From positions 186,001 to 250,000 of the forward strand of contig NW_019173952.1 in the NCBI RefSeq assembly GCF_001642475.1: a stretch of DNA of 64,000 nucleotides, read 5' to 3'. The translations under genes were made by a program, and so were the position numbers. The stretch's first letter is position 1; the number at the start of each line of letters is the position of its first letter. The notes beneath the pieces are model-generated. The model was not told where the DNA came from. It ran no database searches and saw only the letters and a program-made list of their open reading frames with translations. Of this stretch, positions 33,934 to 44,571 are shown in pieces. The stretch comes from Fonsecaea monophora. Its lineage: Eukaryota; Ascomycota; Eurotiomycetes; Chaetothyriales; Herpotrichiellaceae.

Positions 33934-35292
33934 ATGACACGTTCTCCATCCTCCTCTCACCCCCACGGGTCATTGCTGTTTTCTGATCAGCCTCGGTCTA
34001 CAGAATATCTCACTCGAGTTTCCCGTTTAACAACCAATTTTCCTCCAATGTTTTTGTTTCCTTGGACCTCGAAATGTAGATTTGCGTCTTCATATATTCG
34101 TCTTTTAGACTCTAGTGGTTTGTACCTGTATCCTTGTCGGTTTTCTTATCCTCGGTCACCAAGACGTTTTCCCTCCCGACTGCTATACTCGAACATTAGA
34201 CAGTACTGCTTCGCCTCCCACCGATACCGAACCGTCGGCAATTTGAAAACCCGCTGTACATACGGGGCTTTCGCCATGTCCGGGAAACAGAAGCCCAAGT
34301 TCGAGGTCAGAGGCTACAGCGAGCACAAAGCTCCCAAGCCGGCGTCTCCATCGGCCAGCACGATTCTCGTCTCCCCAAACAATGAGATTCTCCTTCTTCA
34401 CCGTGTCCAGACCTCCAGTGCATTCCCCTCCGCACATGTGTTTCCCGGAGGCAACCTGGAGCCAAGCGACGGGGAAGTGGCGAGCGATCCTACAGATGTG
34501 AATCGACATCTGGAAAATATCGCCTACCGCACGGGCGCCATTAGGGAGTTGTTTGAGGAGACGGGGATTCTATTGGCCCGTGAATCCAGGACCGCAGAGT
34601 CACTCCTCCCCGTCAGCACGGCCGTGCGAAAGGAGGGTCGCGAATCTGTACACAAGGGCAAGGTTTCCTTCAAGTCCTGGCTATCTTCGATTTCCCCAAA
34701 TGCGGTCCTCGACACAGACCGCCTCATCCCATTCACCCACTGGATCACCCCACCGAATGTACCGAAACGGTTCACCACGCAGATGTACGTCTACTTTGTC
34801 GACCCGGCGGAGAAGGGCAATCCGAGCGTGCACGCAACAGCAGATCAGATCGAGACCATGACGCCGGAATGGAGATCCGCAAGAGATTGGCTGAGCTTGG
34901 CGAGGAGCGGGGACATCATCCTGTTCCCACCGCAATTTCTGCTCCTCTACCTGGTCTCGGAGATACTTGACGGCCCTGGTGACAGCGAGGAAGACATCCT
35001 GAGGAAGCGAGCCATACTAAAGAGGCGGATTGAGACCGAAGGGACCCCGGTGCCGTGGAAGGATAAGTTCATTTCCCCCATCGGCATGAGCTTCGGCGAG
35101 GATGGCCGAAGCGTGCTTGCCCTGGATAAACCTGGTCCTGAGTTGAAGGCTTCGACTCTGAAAGGAGATGACGAGTATGTTGTGCTGGTCAAATTCAACA
35201 GAGAAGGGCCAAGAGACGTAGAGATTGGTTTGAGAAAGGAAGTCCTGCGGGAAAGAAGGGAAAAGGGAATAGACAAGGCGAGTAAGATATAG
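33934..35292 (+). CDS. Nudix hydrolase (NUDT19/RP2-like) with possible mitochondrial leader
   Basis: One open frame of 452 codons with candidate starts at 33934, 34048 and 34276. The conserved part begins at the last, MSGKQKPKFEVRGYSEHKAP. The Nudix region has ASTILVSPNNEILLLHR, HVFPGGNLEPSD, and the metal-binding RELFEETGI; the box is expanded by about 20 residues between the Gly and the REx2EE part, as in the NUDT19/RP2 group. These enzymes cleave nucleoside diphosphates linked to another group, CoA derivatives in mammalian NUDT19. The region before 34276 is open, Arg/Ser/Tyr-rich and nearly free of acidic residues, like a mitochondrial targeting sequence, so two forms may be made. The C-terminus, SKI, is not a PTS1. 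The core call is firm; the start is not. Confidence 0.85.
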   Translation: MTRSPSSSHPHGSLLFSDQPRSTEYLTRVSRLTTNFPPMFLFPWTSKCRFASSYIRLLDSSGLYLYPCRFSYPRSPRRFPSRLLYSNIRQYCFASHRYRTVGNLKTRCTYGAFAMSGKQKPKFEVRGYSEHKAPKPASPSASTILVSPNNEILLLHRVQTSSAFPSAHVFPGGNLEPSDGEVASDPTDVNRHLENIAYRTGAIRELFEETGILLARESRTAESLLPVSTAVRKEGRESVHKGKVSFKSWLSSISPNAVLDTDRLIPFTHWITPPNVPKRFTTQMYVYFVDPAEKGNPSVHATADQIETMTPEWRSARDWLSLARSGDIILFPPQFLLLYLVSEILDGPGDSEEDILRKRAILKRRIETEGTPVPWKDKFISPIGMSFGEDGRSVLALDKPGPELKASTLKGDDEYVVLVKFNREGPRDVEIGLRKEVLRERREKGIDKASKI

Positions 35293-35441
35293 AAAGCCCT
35301 ATATGCATATATTACCGCGGTTTGAATTCATGGGTTTATTGTCATGATCGAAAACCTCCAGCGCCTCGCTAAGTATTCAATGGGCGACAATCCACCCTGG
35401 CTCAACATGTCATCCTGTCATCTGACCGCCATCTTTCCTCT

Positions 35442-36431
35442 CTAAAACCACGACAGAGTCCACAACGCTGGTAGATTGGGCCACCGTTCCTGCCACCTAG
35501 CAAGAATCTCAGGAACTTTCTCGTCAAAGCTCATCCTGGCCGCCCCAGTTCCGTTCTCCCAACCTTGGCTGCCACTTATTTGCCTTTCCTGAATGGCCGC
35601 CTCATTCAAGCTATCGGCTAATTCAAGAATCGCTCCTCCACCAACCAGCGCTTCTTCATGATTATCCTTAATATCGATGTTGAAGACGTGAACAGGCCTA
35701 TTCAAAGGCGCTCCGCGGTCGAGTAAATTGTCCACGACGGCGTCCCAGCACCGTTCCTCGCAGGTGAAAATCACGTCCACAACGCCTCCTTCCGTTCCTG
35801 CAGCGCCTTTATCGCCGCGATTCAAGGCCTCCATCCTGGCTGCGCCAACAATCCAGTCATGAAACCGTTCTGGTCCCCATTTGATCTTCCTATTCCGATC
35901 AAGCATGTTTAATATGCCATTATTCCGATACAGTCGGGCGTCTTGCGCGTTCAGTTCGTCGTACATCTTCGTATAGGACGTAGTATTGAAGTTATAGACT
36001 TGAGGTTGTGAGATGGAGGGACCTGGTAAGCGGACGTAGCTACCCGTACCAAAGGAGATGACGGGGTATTGGTGCTCCGAGGTAGAGAGACGAAGATGGG
36101 CTTCCATGGAGCGATTGTTGTTGGAGGCACAGACTGTACAAAACTTGAGCTTAAAGGGGATTTCATTCTGTGAAGAACTAGGTAGAGCAGGAGATGTCGG
36201 TGTGGCGGGTGCGAGGGTCGTCGACGTCGCGGTGCCGGGCGGAGTGGATGGGTCGATGGTACCGTCGAGGCCCGTAGAGGACGTGACTTGCAAATGACTC
36301 TGTCCTGTAGGAGCAGTCACGGTAGAGGGAGGAGTTTGCGCGGACGACGATGGGGGTTGTGGTGCTGGTTGAGCAGGTTGCGGCGTCTGTGTTCGCGCCT
36401 GAAGGCGAGCACGTCGAGGATCTGCGGACAT
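35442..36431 (-). CDS. SSU72: RNA polymerase II CTD phosphatase Ssu72
   Basis: Ssu72 removes phosphate from Ser5 and Ser7 of the RNA polymerase II tail and belongs to the cleavage/polyadenylation complex in the nucleus. The intronless frame gives 329 residues. The CX5R signature is CASNNNRSMEAH with Cys101 and Arg107. Downstream are YPVISFGTGSYVRLPGPS, the NGILNMLDRNRKIKWGPERF region, VIFTCEERCWDAVVDNL with the conserved Asp, and VHVFNIDIKDNHEEALVG. The first ~90 residues are a Pro/Gln/Thr-rich extension not present in the ~200-residue yeast protein. It is convergent with the Nudix gene, 149 bp apart. Confidence 0.95.
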   Translation of the reverse strand: MSADPRRARLQARTQTPQPAQPAPQPPSSSAQTPPSTVTAPTGQSHLQVTSSTGLDGTIDPSTPPGTATSTTLAPATPTSPALPSSSQNEIPFKLKFCTVCASNNNRSMEAHLRLSTSEHQYPVISFGTGSYVRLPGPSISQPQVYNFNTTSYTKMYDELNAQDARLYRNNGILNMLDRNRKIKWGPERFHDWIVGAARMEALNRGDKGAAGTEGGVVDVIFTCEERCWDAVVDNLLDRGAPLNRPVHVFNIDIKDNHEEALVGGGAILELADSLNEAAIQERQISGSQGWENGTGAARMSFDEKVPEILARWQERWPNLPALWTLSWF

Positions 36432-37794
36432 GATGCGAGAGGGATAGAATGTGCGTTATTGCTCTACAGCAAACATGGTATAACTGCCGGCGTCTAGGTC
36501 AGTGGATTCTCTGGATATGTGGAGAGAGACAAGTAGTTTAAGCAAGCCACAAAGCGGCGAAGTCAGAGGTTTGAAATTGCGTATTATTCGTGGATGTCCG
36601 CAGAAAGAGAATAGGACAGCTCCAATAAGATAGTCATCACAAGATGCGTAGAGGGGGAGGGAGGGTATGCTGGTGTCTTAGAACTCACCTTGGTGTGCGG
36701 CTTGAATAACGCCTGGTGATAGAACAGGACAGGCTAACTTGCGAGCTCCTTTGTGGACGAATATTTTGTAGAAGGTACTTTGGACCTCTTGGTGGTTAAC
36801 GCCCAGGCTGTCGAGACTCGAGATCGATCAGACAGCGCAGGCAGAAAATTCCCGGTTCTGGGTCAAAATGCGGCTAAACTTCTCCATACTGATAGAAGCG
36901 AGGACTGGGAGCACGAAGCCTAGCGGGACCTGGGCGGCATCTGAAACGCCTAGTGGACGGCTGTGGGGAGCCTGCAGTGCCTGTGGCCGCCTGTGGTTGG
37001 AGGTTGCCTGTGCTCTCTTACCCCCCGTTTATGTGCCATTCCAGTTGGAGGCAGAGCCAGGGCTTACATATGGCCCAGTCACAGCAGTTACAGCAGTATT
37101 AGCCACCCAAGGCCGGTTCCCTCTCTTCTGAAGATCCAGGTCCATTCTCAAGGCGAACCCAATTCCTCGATCTCGACTACCTTGCATATTTACTGTCAAG
37201 TCGGTCCCTTTACCAGGCTTTGGCCTGATCATCCTGCTTTACCTGACTCCAGCGCAATTCTGGTCATACTCATCGTCAACACCACCACCTCGATGCACAC
37301 ATCGCCTGACCTTCTTGCTCTTCTAATCCCTGGGCATACTTTGGACTTTTGCCTGCGTTTCGGCCCATCACGTCTCTCTCTGATCGCTATATTTAGATCT
37401 GGCTCTCGCCGTTCTCGCCTAGCCTGATTCTCGACAACTGAACTCGACGTTCTCACACAGCTCGTTATTCTAATTAGGACCCTTCAGCTGCTCGTAGCTG
37501 GCTGCTGGGGACGCCCTTCTGATTTTCCATTCTTTTCCTTCGTCTTCGACATTTTCCCTCCTTGTTAAGCGCGCGCGCTGCGCCGTTCTTTCGATTCTCC
37601 AGATTCACCGCCGCCATTGGCACTGGGGACGCCTTATTAGCCGCCCAACGCACGCTCTTCGCTGGCTCGTTCTCGTGCCTATAGGTGCGCTTCGGCAAAG
37701 GATAACAATTCAATCATTCTTCGTTTGCGACACCTGTGCCTCCCTGGCTATCTAAACATCTCGCGACCGAACCCATCCTTCTTGTACGGTCAGG
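36432..37794. promoter_or_regulatory. Divergent promoter of SSU72 and the SH3-protein gene
   Basis: The 1.36-kb region lies between two head-to-head genes. The right half is CT-rich on the plus strand (37200-37790), which suggests a long leader for the SH3-protein gene. No recognised operator or repeat. Confidence 0.4.
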
Positions 37795-39156
37795 ATGGCC
37801 ACCATCACAGCCTCACCACCTGCGATGTCTCCTCCGCTGGCCGCAGCCACCACCTCTCCTCCCAGTCTGCCTCCTTTAATCACTACCACCCCGAATACGC
37901 GGCGGACGAGCTCGCAAAGGCCAACCTCATATGCTGAAAGACGGATGTCGACTTATTCCACAACTTCAAAAGGTTCCTACCTTCCGCAGTCTCGACCGAC
38001 GTCCTATGTCTTTCCCGCCTTCCACTCGAGTCTACCATATACCCTCGTCCGAGATTTTGCATATTTGACAACGCACCCTTTACACTACGGGCCCCCTCCG
38101 CATCAATCGGGTCTCTCTACACCAGCGAGTGAGTCAAGAAGACTTTCCGACCCAGCGATCTCATCATGGGACGACTCCAGAGGCCAATGGTCTGCGACGC
38201 CGCCCTGGATATCAGAAACACACCCCAGCGCTTTTAGTCGGGATCGGCTACCTGCAATGACATTCAAAGATGATGGGCCGCCCTACAGCGAAGATGAGGA
38301 TATCCAATCCCCCATTGTCACCACGAGCAGGCACAAAAAACATAAATCCAATGAGCGAGGGAGGTCGCCCGGAGCAGCAGGTCCCCATCGCGGCGTTGTG
38401 GTTGGCGCAGCCGGTCATCCTGAGGAGGCAGACGGTCCCGGTGAAGCCGTCGAAACATACGATACCAACATCCTAAGGTTCCCGCACGAGCCTCAACACC
38501 GCGACTCCAACTTTGCTAAACCTCTTCAACGCAATCTTTCCCCTTATGGCGACGAAGGTCCTGGCTCTGAAGACGAATACTCAGACGCCGAAGACGATAC
38601 GCGGTTCTCAAAAGACTATTCGTTTACGATTGCCAGTCCCGACGAGGAAATGCACGGCAAGGCTGTCGCACTCTTCGACTTCGAAAGCGAGCATCAAAAT
38701 GAATTGCCCTTGAAGGAAGGGCAGATAATTCTAGTGTCATATCGACATGGCCAAGGTTGGTTGGTGGCCGAAGATCCCAGGACCGGCGAGAGTGGACTAG
38801 TACCCGAAGAGTTTGTACGCCTGGTTAGGGACATCGAAGGCGGCCTACGCGGGTTAAATGCTGTGACTTTGGAAGGTGACGGGAACATGGACAGTATCAT
38901 CAGTCCTGTATCAACGGATCCTGGGTCGATCAATACGCCGGTACCGAACAACCATGATTTTCCTCCTCCGCAGCAACAAGGTTCATACAAGTCCAGCAGC
39001 AATGGTGGCACCTATGGCGAGAAGCATCCTCCGGTGCAGTCGACTTTTAGCACTAGCAGTCGCGATTTCAGCCCATATCCCTTACCCTCCAAGGGCGACG
39101 AAAACTCTGTAAAGGAGAGGGAGAAAGAACGAGAAAAGGCGACCGACATTAGCTAG
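37795..39156 (+). CDS. SH3-domain adaptor, Nbp2/Skb5-like
   Basis: The intronless frame gives 453 residues. The SH3 domain lies at about 282-340: AVALFDFESEHQNELPLKEG, then SYRHGQGWLVAEDPRTGESG and LVPEEFVRLV. This matches yeast Nbp2 and fission-yeast Skb5 closely, including HGQGWLVAE. Those adaptors bring phosphatases to MAP kinase cascades (Hog1 and cell-wall integrity) or bind PAK kinase. The N-terminal ~270 residues are Ser/Thr/Pro-rich and disordered, with an acidic stretch (GSEDEYSDAEDDTRFSKDY) just before the SH3 domain. The tail is charged (KEREKEREKA). The assignment rests on the SH3 domain alone. Confidence 0.85.
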   Translation: MATITASPPAMSPPLAAATTSPPSLPPLITTTPNTRRTSSQRPTSYAERRMSTYSTTSKGSYLPQSRPTSYVFPAFHSSLPYTLVRDFAYLTTHPLHYGPPPHQSGLSTPASESRRLSDPAISSWDDSRGQWSATPPWISETHPSAFSRDRLPAMTFKDDGPPYSEDEDIQSPIVTTSRHKKHKSNERGRSPGAAGPHRGVVVGAAGHPEEADGPGEAVETYDTNILRFPHEPQHRDSNFAKPLQRNLSPYGDEGPGSEDEYSDAEDDTRFSKDYSFTIASPDEEMHGKAVALFDFESEHQNELPLKEGQIILVSYRHGQGWLVAEDPRTGESGLVPEEFVRLVRDIEGGLRGLNAVTLEGDGNMDSIISPVSTDPGSINTPVPNNHDFPPPQQQGSYKSSSNGGTYGEKHPPVQSTFSTSSRDFSPYPLPSKGDENSVKEREKEREKATDIS

Positions 39157-40032
39157 TACCCTGTTCCGGTTGCTCCCCTCTAACGATCTTCCAACTCAAT
39201 GGAGAGGCAGATAGTAACGGGGCGGCGGAAAGAACACGGTTAAGACCAGGAATCAACGACACGCGTTAGACTGGGCCTGCGCTGCATGGGTGATGGCATG
39301 ATAAATTTTTATTCTCTAATGTGTTGTATGATATGATATCCTATGGATTATGCCTCAAGGCAAACTCTCGACGGCCGCAAATGGCAGTGGGCGGGTAGGA
39401 AAGGGCCACACAATATGGGCTTTTGGGACGGATAACGGATGAGGACATGGTACACATGAATCTGCGAAGCGTACCAACGCGCAAGAAGAGATGTTTCTTC
39501 TTTCCAGCGCATGGAGACGAAGCTGCCTTGAGGGAGCTGACTCTGATCTCCACATCTCCTCTAGTGTTGCAAATGAGACCATCTCAAGGGGGTATAGATA
39601 CTGACACCAAGAAAATAGAGGAAGAACAAACAGAGAAATTTCCAAACGTGCAAGTCGAGTGAGTTTGAACAATGATGTAGGCCGAGTCGTGTTTTACTTT
39701 AGTCCTTTTCTCTCTAGACAATGGGAACGTCTGTTCGGCCACGCAAAGCCCTGTTGAGGCTGTGGTCTTGCTCGTCGTCCCAATGCAAAGGCCCTTGGAT
39801 GTCCGCGAGAGCCGCGAGAGGGTAGAGTGCATTCACGCCTTCAACCGACTCCAGTTCTATCAGGAATGCACAACCATGCCGTTCGTCGGTAACCCAGGAT
39901 GACCGATTCGGGAGAGCTCCTCCCAGGTCACCGTCCGCCAGATAGAGTGAGAGATAGCAGTCAAGAACATTGCTTCTCTGATGGAAGAGTCGTGGCAACC
40001 AGGACCTCGTTCCGCTCTCACCGATCTCAGAT
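39157..40032. other. Convergent intergenic region
   Basis: It holds the 3' UTRs of the SH3-protein gene (plus) and the Pmp3-family gene (minus). A minus-strand frame continues at 39714-40070 but has no family features. No repeats are seen. Confidence 0.4.
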
Positions 40033-40503
40033 CTAAGAGTGGGTTCTGTGGCGGGTGCTGCGTCTCCCAACCCGGCTATTTTGCGGACTCACCGCGTATT
40101 CCTTATATCCATCGTCCCAATCTTCGATTCGTCTGCGAGAACCACCACTACCGGACGATCCTGTGACTCTGCGGCTGGCCCGCCGACTCAGCTTTCCCTG
40201 GTCCCTCTCGTACCTCAATCTCTCCACCTCCCTCCTCGAGGCACCCCCGTTGTTGACCCGGTCGCTCCAGATCAAATGCCTCGGCTTGCCCGGGTAGATG
40301 CCCCTGCGGACTTTTCTCTTGCGGTTGAAGTAGGTGAGCGAGATGTAGAAGCCGTGGATGTGCGAGGGGATGATGGCCAGGATGAACATGACGCAGTTGA
40401 AGAGGAAGTCTTCGTTCGGCCCCGTGATGAGCATCACGGCCAGCGGCGGGAAGAGGATGTTCAAGGCCGTGATGACCAGGCGTTTGAAGAGTGGGATTCT
40501 CAT
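40033..40503 (-). CDS. Pmp3/UPF0057-family membrane protein with a long basic tail
   Basis: The start at 40503 gives 156 residues beginning MRIPLFKRLVITALNILFPP. Two membrane segments (LVITALNILFPPLAVMLIT and FNCVMFILAIIPSHIHGFYI) and the short loop GPNEDFL are the Pmp3 pattern, though the usual Pmp3 is only ~55 residues. About 90 more residues follow, basic and Ser-rich (RRASRRVTGSSGSGGSRRR), likely cytosolic. Pmp3 proteins affect membrane potential and cation sensitivity. A GTGAGT donor sits near the end of the frame (after GGAATACGCG), so the last ~18 residues could be replaced by a very short spliced end. An upstream frame to 40656 is less likely. Confidence 0.82.
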   Translation of the reverse strand: MRIPLFKRLVITALNILFPPLAVMLITGPNEDFLFNCVMFILAIIPSHIHGFYISLTYFNRKRKVRRGIYPGKPRHLIWSDRVNNGGASRREVERLRYERDQGKLSRRASRRVTGSSGSGGSRRRIEDWDDGYKEYAVSPQNSRVGRRSTRHRTHS

Positions 40504-41530
40504 TATCACAGTGAAATCAGGTCCCGGATGGATCTCTGGGTGGTCTAGGTGACCAAGTCCCTCGCAGCTTCTGTGCAATGGAACGAAAATTGCCAGCGTG
40601 TGGGTTTGATTCCTTCCCGCGAGGAAACAAAGACAAACAGAGGTAATTGATATCAAACAAACAAATGCGATGTCGAAGCAGTTTCAAGTGTCTATCCTTC
40701 TGCTCATACTGTGAGCCCAAAGAGTAACGGTTAGAGAGAGCGTAGATTTCAAGAATGTTTTGCACCATTTGTAGGAGCTGCAGCGGCCATCGTCATCATA
40801 GACTCCCTTCCCCCTGCTCACTTTTCGCTTCTCACCTCTCCCCTTCTCAACCCGTGGGCGGTGCCGGTGCTGACTGTGCGCCCATTCAACGCCTCTAACG
40901 CTCTAACGCAGGGACCTCTGCAGGCAGGCAGGTTCTTTGCCCAGCCGGGGAATCCATCGTCGAGCAAAGTCCACCCGAGACAAGAAAAAGCATGGCACAG
41001 AACAAGTCTCCGAAGCGTTGATCTGGGAGATCGTCGACGTCTGGGAATCGAACAAGACGTCATTTTTCCTATCGGTGGTGGCTGTGGCTGGGTCGTCGCC
41101 AATCGGGCCGGGCCAACACCACGTTTTCTCAACGGGGAGAGTGGCGTCCGTCTCATCACAGTCAGGGTCTTGGTATACGGCTCGACGGGTCCAACTATGT
41201 ACGGGGTATGCGACTGAAGGACGTAGAACATTGCTACTCACTCTCTAATAGCTACTAGCTGATAGTTAAAAAGAGCAAACAAAGCGAGACGATAGCGACG
41301 CGATGCTCACCGTCCAGCTACTTGTACCTCGTACATGTGTAGGTCTAATCCTTGGGGAAATATAATGCATCGAGGGTTCTTGTACTATTTGCATTGTTTG
41401 TTCAACTTCTCTTCTAGTAATATCTTACATGTGATCCAGTCTAAATATCCCTGTTCACAGAGAGGTTCAACACTGCCTTTTCGGCAGCGCAAATGAATAT
41501 ACATATTGTTTGGCACATGCCCCTAAGACG
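40504..41530. other. Intergenic region, two minus-strand genes
   Basis: It contains the promoter of the Pmp3-family gene and the 3' flank of the Atp12 gene. Frames on both strands at 40818-41248 are mutually overlapping and have no family features. Nothing else is recognised. Confidence 0.4.
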
Positions 41531-42649
41531 CTATCGGCTTCCACTCACAAGCAGAATGGCACTTCCTAGCTGGCGTCTGATATCCTCGTTATCCACGTCG
41601 TGGGTATCTTCGACCTCCCCCCACATCTTGGTCTGCCATCTTACCTCGAGGCTTGAGGCCTCGGCAGCCTCCTCGATGCCAAACCGCTTCTGACTCCCAC
41701 TCTCTTGCATATCCCGGAATTCCTCACTCCACTCAATCAACAGTCTTGTACCAACAAGTAGACTCTTCGTAGCCAATACTGCACGCTCGAGGGCTGCAAG
41801 CTCATATGCAGGAAGGCCAGCGATCCACCCACGGATCACGCTTCTCGTCGTTTCATCCTGCTGCGTAGGCATGATACTGTTTTCGTCCAGAACAGGTTTG
41901 ATGTCAACACCAGGCCACACTGATGTGCTTAGATAACTAATGATGGGTGTGGCTATCCGAATCTGAATCTCACGTAGTGATTCTGTCCGTTCGGTTTGCA
42001 TTTCCAACTGCGATGCCGAAGTGTTCGCTGGTGCCCAACACAGTAACGTATCCGTGTCTAGGTAACGCATCATGATTGTAATGATGTCTTTTCGGATCTT
42101 GCCATCACCCCGCGTCTCTGTCTCGATAATGTCCTGCGCCCGTGCCGATATTGAGGTCATAGGGATGTTGTGGTTTTTCAACGCTTGCTGCGCGGATTCG
42201 AGCAGATCCCATTCAATAGCGATGGCATGGGCTAGGTGCGGCTTGGAGCGCGGGACCGTGAGGATTGATTTGCTGGGAGTCCGCACGGGTCTCTGGTCCA
42301 AATACACTTGATACCCTTGTGGGACTTCTCTGACATGAACATCTTTCCAAAACCTTTTCCTCAATGGGCTTGTCTTCCCACCCGGCTGACTCGCGGCACG
42401 AAGTTCTTTTCCTTGCTTGAGCAGCTCTGCTTTCCGTCTTCGTTCTTGGATCCGGTCGCCATATTGGGGAGACGTAGGAACGGGGGCACTGGGGGGTGGT
42501 CCGGTTGCAGTGATGGGGAGTGCAGTGGCAGATAATGAGCTGGTTGAGGAGATCGCGCGGATTGTTGGCGTCGCAAGCCGACCGACCGAAGGATGGGTTT
42601 TCAAGCCGCGGACGACAGATGAAGACACTCTTAGCATATCTGCCCTCAT
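41531..42649 (-). CDS. ATP12: Atp12, mitochondrial F1-ATPase assembly chaperone
   Basis: Atp12 binds the F1 alpha subunit in the mitochondrial matrix and prevents its aggregation before assembly. The intronless frame from 42649 gives 372 residues (start at 42637 also possible). The first ~50 residues are basic and Ser-rich without acidic clusters, a likely transit peptide. The conserved body starts at RKRFWKDVHVREVPQGYQVYLDQRPVRTP, with HAIAIEWD, NHNIPMTSISARAQDI, MRYLDTDTLLCW and WIAGLPAYELAALERAVLATKSLLVG. Length and motif order fit fungal Atp12. Confidence 0.94.
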   Translation of the reverse strand: MRADMLRVSSSVVRGLKTHPSVGRLATPTIRAISSTSSLSATALPITATGPPPSAPVPTSPQYGDRIQERRRKAELLKQGKELRAASQPGGKTSPLRKRFWKDVHVREVPQGYQVYLDQRPVRTPSKSILTVPRSKPHLAHAIAIEWDLLESAQQALKNHNIPMTSISARAQDIIETETRGDGKIRKDIITIMMRYLDTDTLLCWAPANTSASQLEMQTERTESLREIQIRIATPIISYLSTSVWPGVDIKPVLDENSIMPTQQDETTRSVIRGWIAGLPAYELAALERAVLATKSLLVGTRLLIEWSEEFRDMQESGSQKRFGIEEAAEASSLEVRWQTKMWGEVEDTHDVDNEDIRRQLGSAILLVSGSR

Positions 42650-43062
42650 ATTGTCCTTATGATACTGGATAGAGAGCCGAATCGAGAGCTGGGAAATCAA
42701 CAACGTCTCGGAGTTTAAGATGCCAAGACGAAGGGAATCCGATACCTAGCTCGCCCCTCTTTCGGACGAGGATGATGCCGCTCTATGCTCCCCCCCAGCT
42801 TCCCGCGTACCGCTTAGTTGGAGACCATGGGCCGTTCAGAGGTTTGTGTCATGCTTCCCACTATTTTTTCTGCACTAGGAGGTCAGAGGAAGTCCGAGTG
42901 GCTACATTGGACACCAGAGCAACAATTACCACACCACTATGTGATACCCAGACACAACCGCGTGCGCCGCGACCTAAATGCTTTGAATCTCTTCTTGAAT
43001 TCTCCTTCAGCAACAACACCACTCTTGAACCATCTCTACTACACTTTCTCCCCTCCAAGGTC
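42650..43062. other. Intergenic region
   Basis: It holds the Atp12 promoter and the 3' flank of the acyl-CoA dehydrogenase gene, and marks the left border of the putative catabolic cluster. No special feature is seen. Confidence 0.4.
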
Positions 43063-44571
43063 TCAAAGCCTGGAAGATCTCGCTGCCTCCAGGGCTTTTG
43101 TCTGTGCACGGTAGTTCTTGAGCAGCTGTCGGACGGCCAAGTCAAACATGACATCCTCAGAGCCCCCAGGTATCCGGGCGGTTGGGATTTCGCGGTAGAT
43201 TTTCTCGACCAGTTCGCCTTGACCTGTCCTCGTGAAGCCATTCCCTCCAAAGAGAAGTACTGCGCAGCGTGAACATTCATCCAGCACCAAGCCCGCCTTG
43301 GCTTTGGCGAGGGCAATCAAGCCGCCCAGTTGGGTATCCGCATCTTCCTTCTTCATCTTCGACAATGAATACACGAATTGCTCCACCCAGGCAGACAGAG
43401 ACTCGAGCTCCGCCCCGCATCTGGCTAGTCGATTTCGAACCACGGGCTGCTCAATGAGCGGCTTTCCGAAAGCCTCGCGCTTCATCACATATTCGAAGGC
43501 GGCAGATAGTGCGACGCGAGAGATACGAGTGATACCGACAACGATTGCCAGTCTCTCGTGATTGAAGTTGTTGGTGATCATCTTCATCCCTGCCCCTTCC
43601 TATACCACGTGACACCAACGTTTCAAAGGTCAGTGGGAGCACTTCGAGGCCGGGACATTTCAACGCAAATGGGTGAATGGAAGCCATCTAGAGGCAACGT
43701 ACCTTTCCAATGAGATTCTCAACCGGGACCTTGACGTCATCAAGCTCGATGTAAGTAGTACCGCTTGTCGTGTTTCCGCTGGTCTTGATCCGGCGAAGGG
43801 AGACGCCCTCCTGGTTTAGAAGCGGCACAACGAGAAGAGAAAGTCCGCTGGCTCCGGGGCCTCCAGTTCGAACAGCCATTGTGCAGTAATGCGACCAAAT
43901 CCCATTGGTGATCCTGATTGTTGACAAATTCTCCTGGTCAGTAACAAAGCTTCGTTGGGTGTTGAACGTCAGTCGCGAACTCACCACTTCTTGCTACCAT
44001 TCACGATGTAAAACTTGCCATCGGCCGTCTTCTTGGCCGTAGTCGAAATATTCGCGACGTCGCTCCCGGCATCTGGCTCGGTTATACCGATGCATATCCG
44101 TTTGTCCCCCCGCAGCAACTCGGGAAGGAACCTTTCTTGGAGCTGCGGGCTGCCGTAGGTGATGATCGGAGGCACACCGTACGCCATGCCGGTCGACAAG
44201 GAGGAGGGCGGGCCCCCGAGTCCGGCTCGTCTCATTTCACTGATGTAGATGGAGAAGTGGACGTGGTCGAAATCCTCGACCTTCAAGCCGCCCAACAATT
44301 CCGTGATGCCTATGCTTTTCAGCAACTTGATCGGCAGGGGTGCCGGCAGATTCGGGATCAGCATGTTGTGCTTCGAGAATGTCTTGAATACATGGTCCGG
44401 GACGTCGCCCTCGGTTTCCCATTCCCGGGCGTGGGAAGACAAGTGTTCGTCGATAAATGCTCGACATGATTTCTGCCAGGCCCGGTGTGATTCGTTGTAG
44501 TATGGGGATGGCTGGCCGAGGAGCCAAGGAGGTTCCGCGAATGGTATGGGAATCGCTCGTTCGGTGGCCAT
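43063..44571 (-). CDS. Acyl-CoA dehydrogenase with C-terminal PTS1 (SRL)
   Basis: This FAD enzyme introduces the 2,3 double bond in acyl-CoA. Three exons (44571-43985, 43913-43703, 43599-43063) with 71- and 103-nt introns give about 444 residues. Family motifs: ICIGITEPDAGSDVANISTTA (FAD and substrate binding), FYIVNGSKKWITNGIWSHYC across the first junction, LDDVKVPVENLIGK, and in exon 3 NHERLAIVVGITR, EAFGKPLIEQPVVR, LFGGNGFTRTGQGELVEKIYRE and RIPGGSEDVMFDLAVRQLLK. The last three residues are SRL, a PTS1 form, which points to peroxisomes rather than mitochondria. It is the leftmost gene of the catabolic cluster, with CCGAGG and CCTCGG about 200-310 bp upstream. The chain-length preference is not evident. 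Confidence 0.94.

Noticed and set aside
40039..40548. Plus-strand frame of 169 codons
   Set aside because: It is antisense to the Pmp3-family gene, which has clear membrane segments and family similarity.
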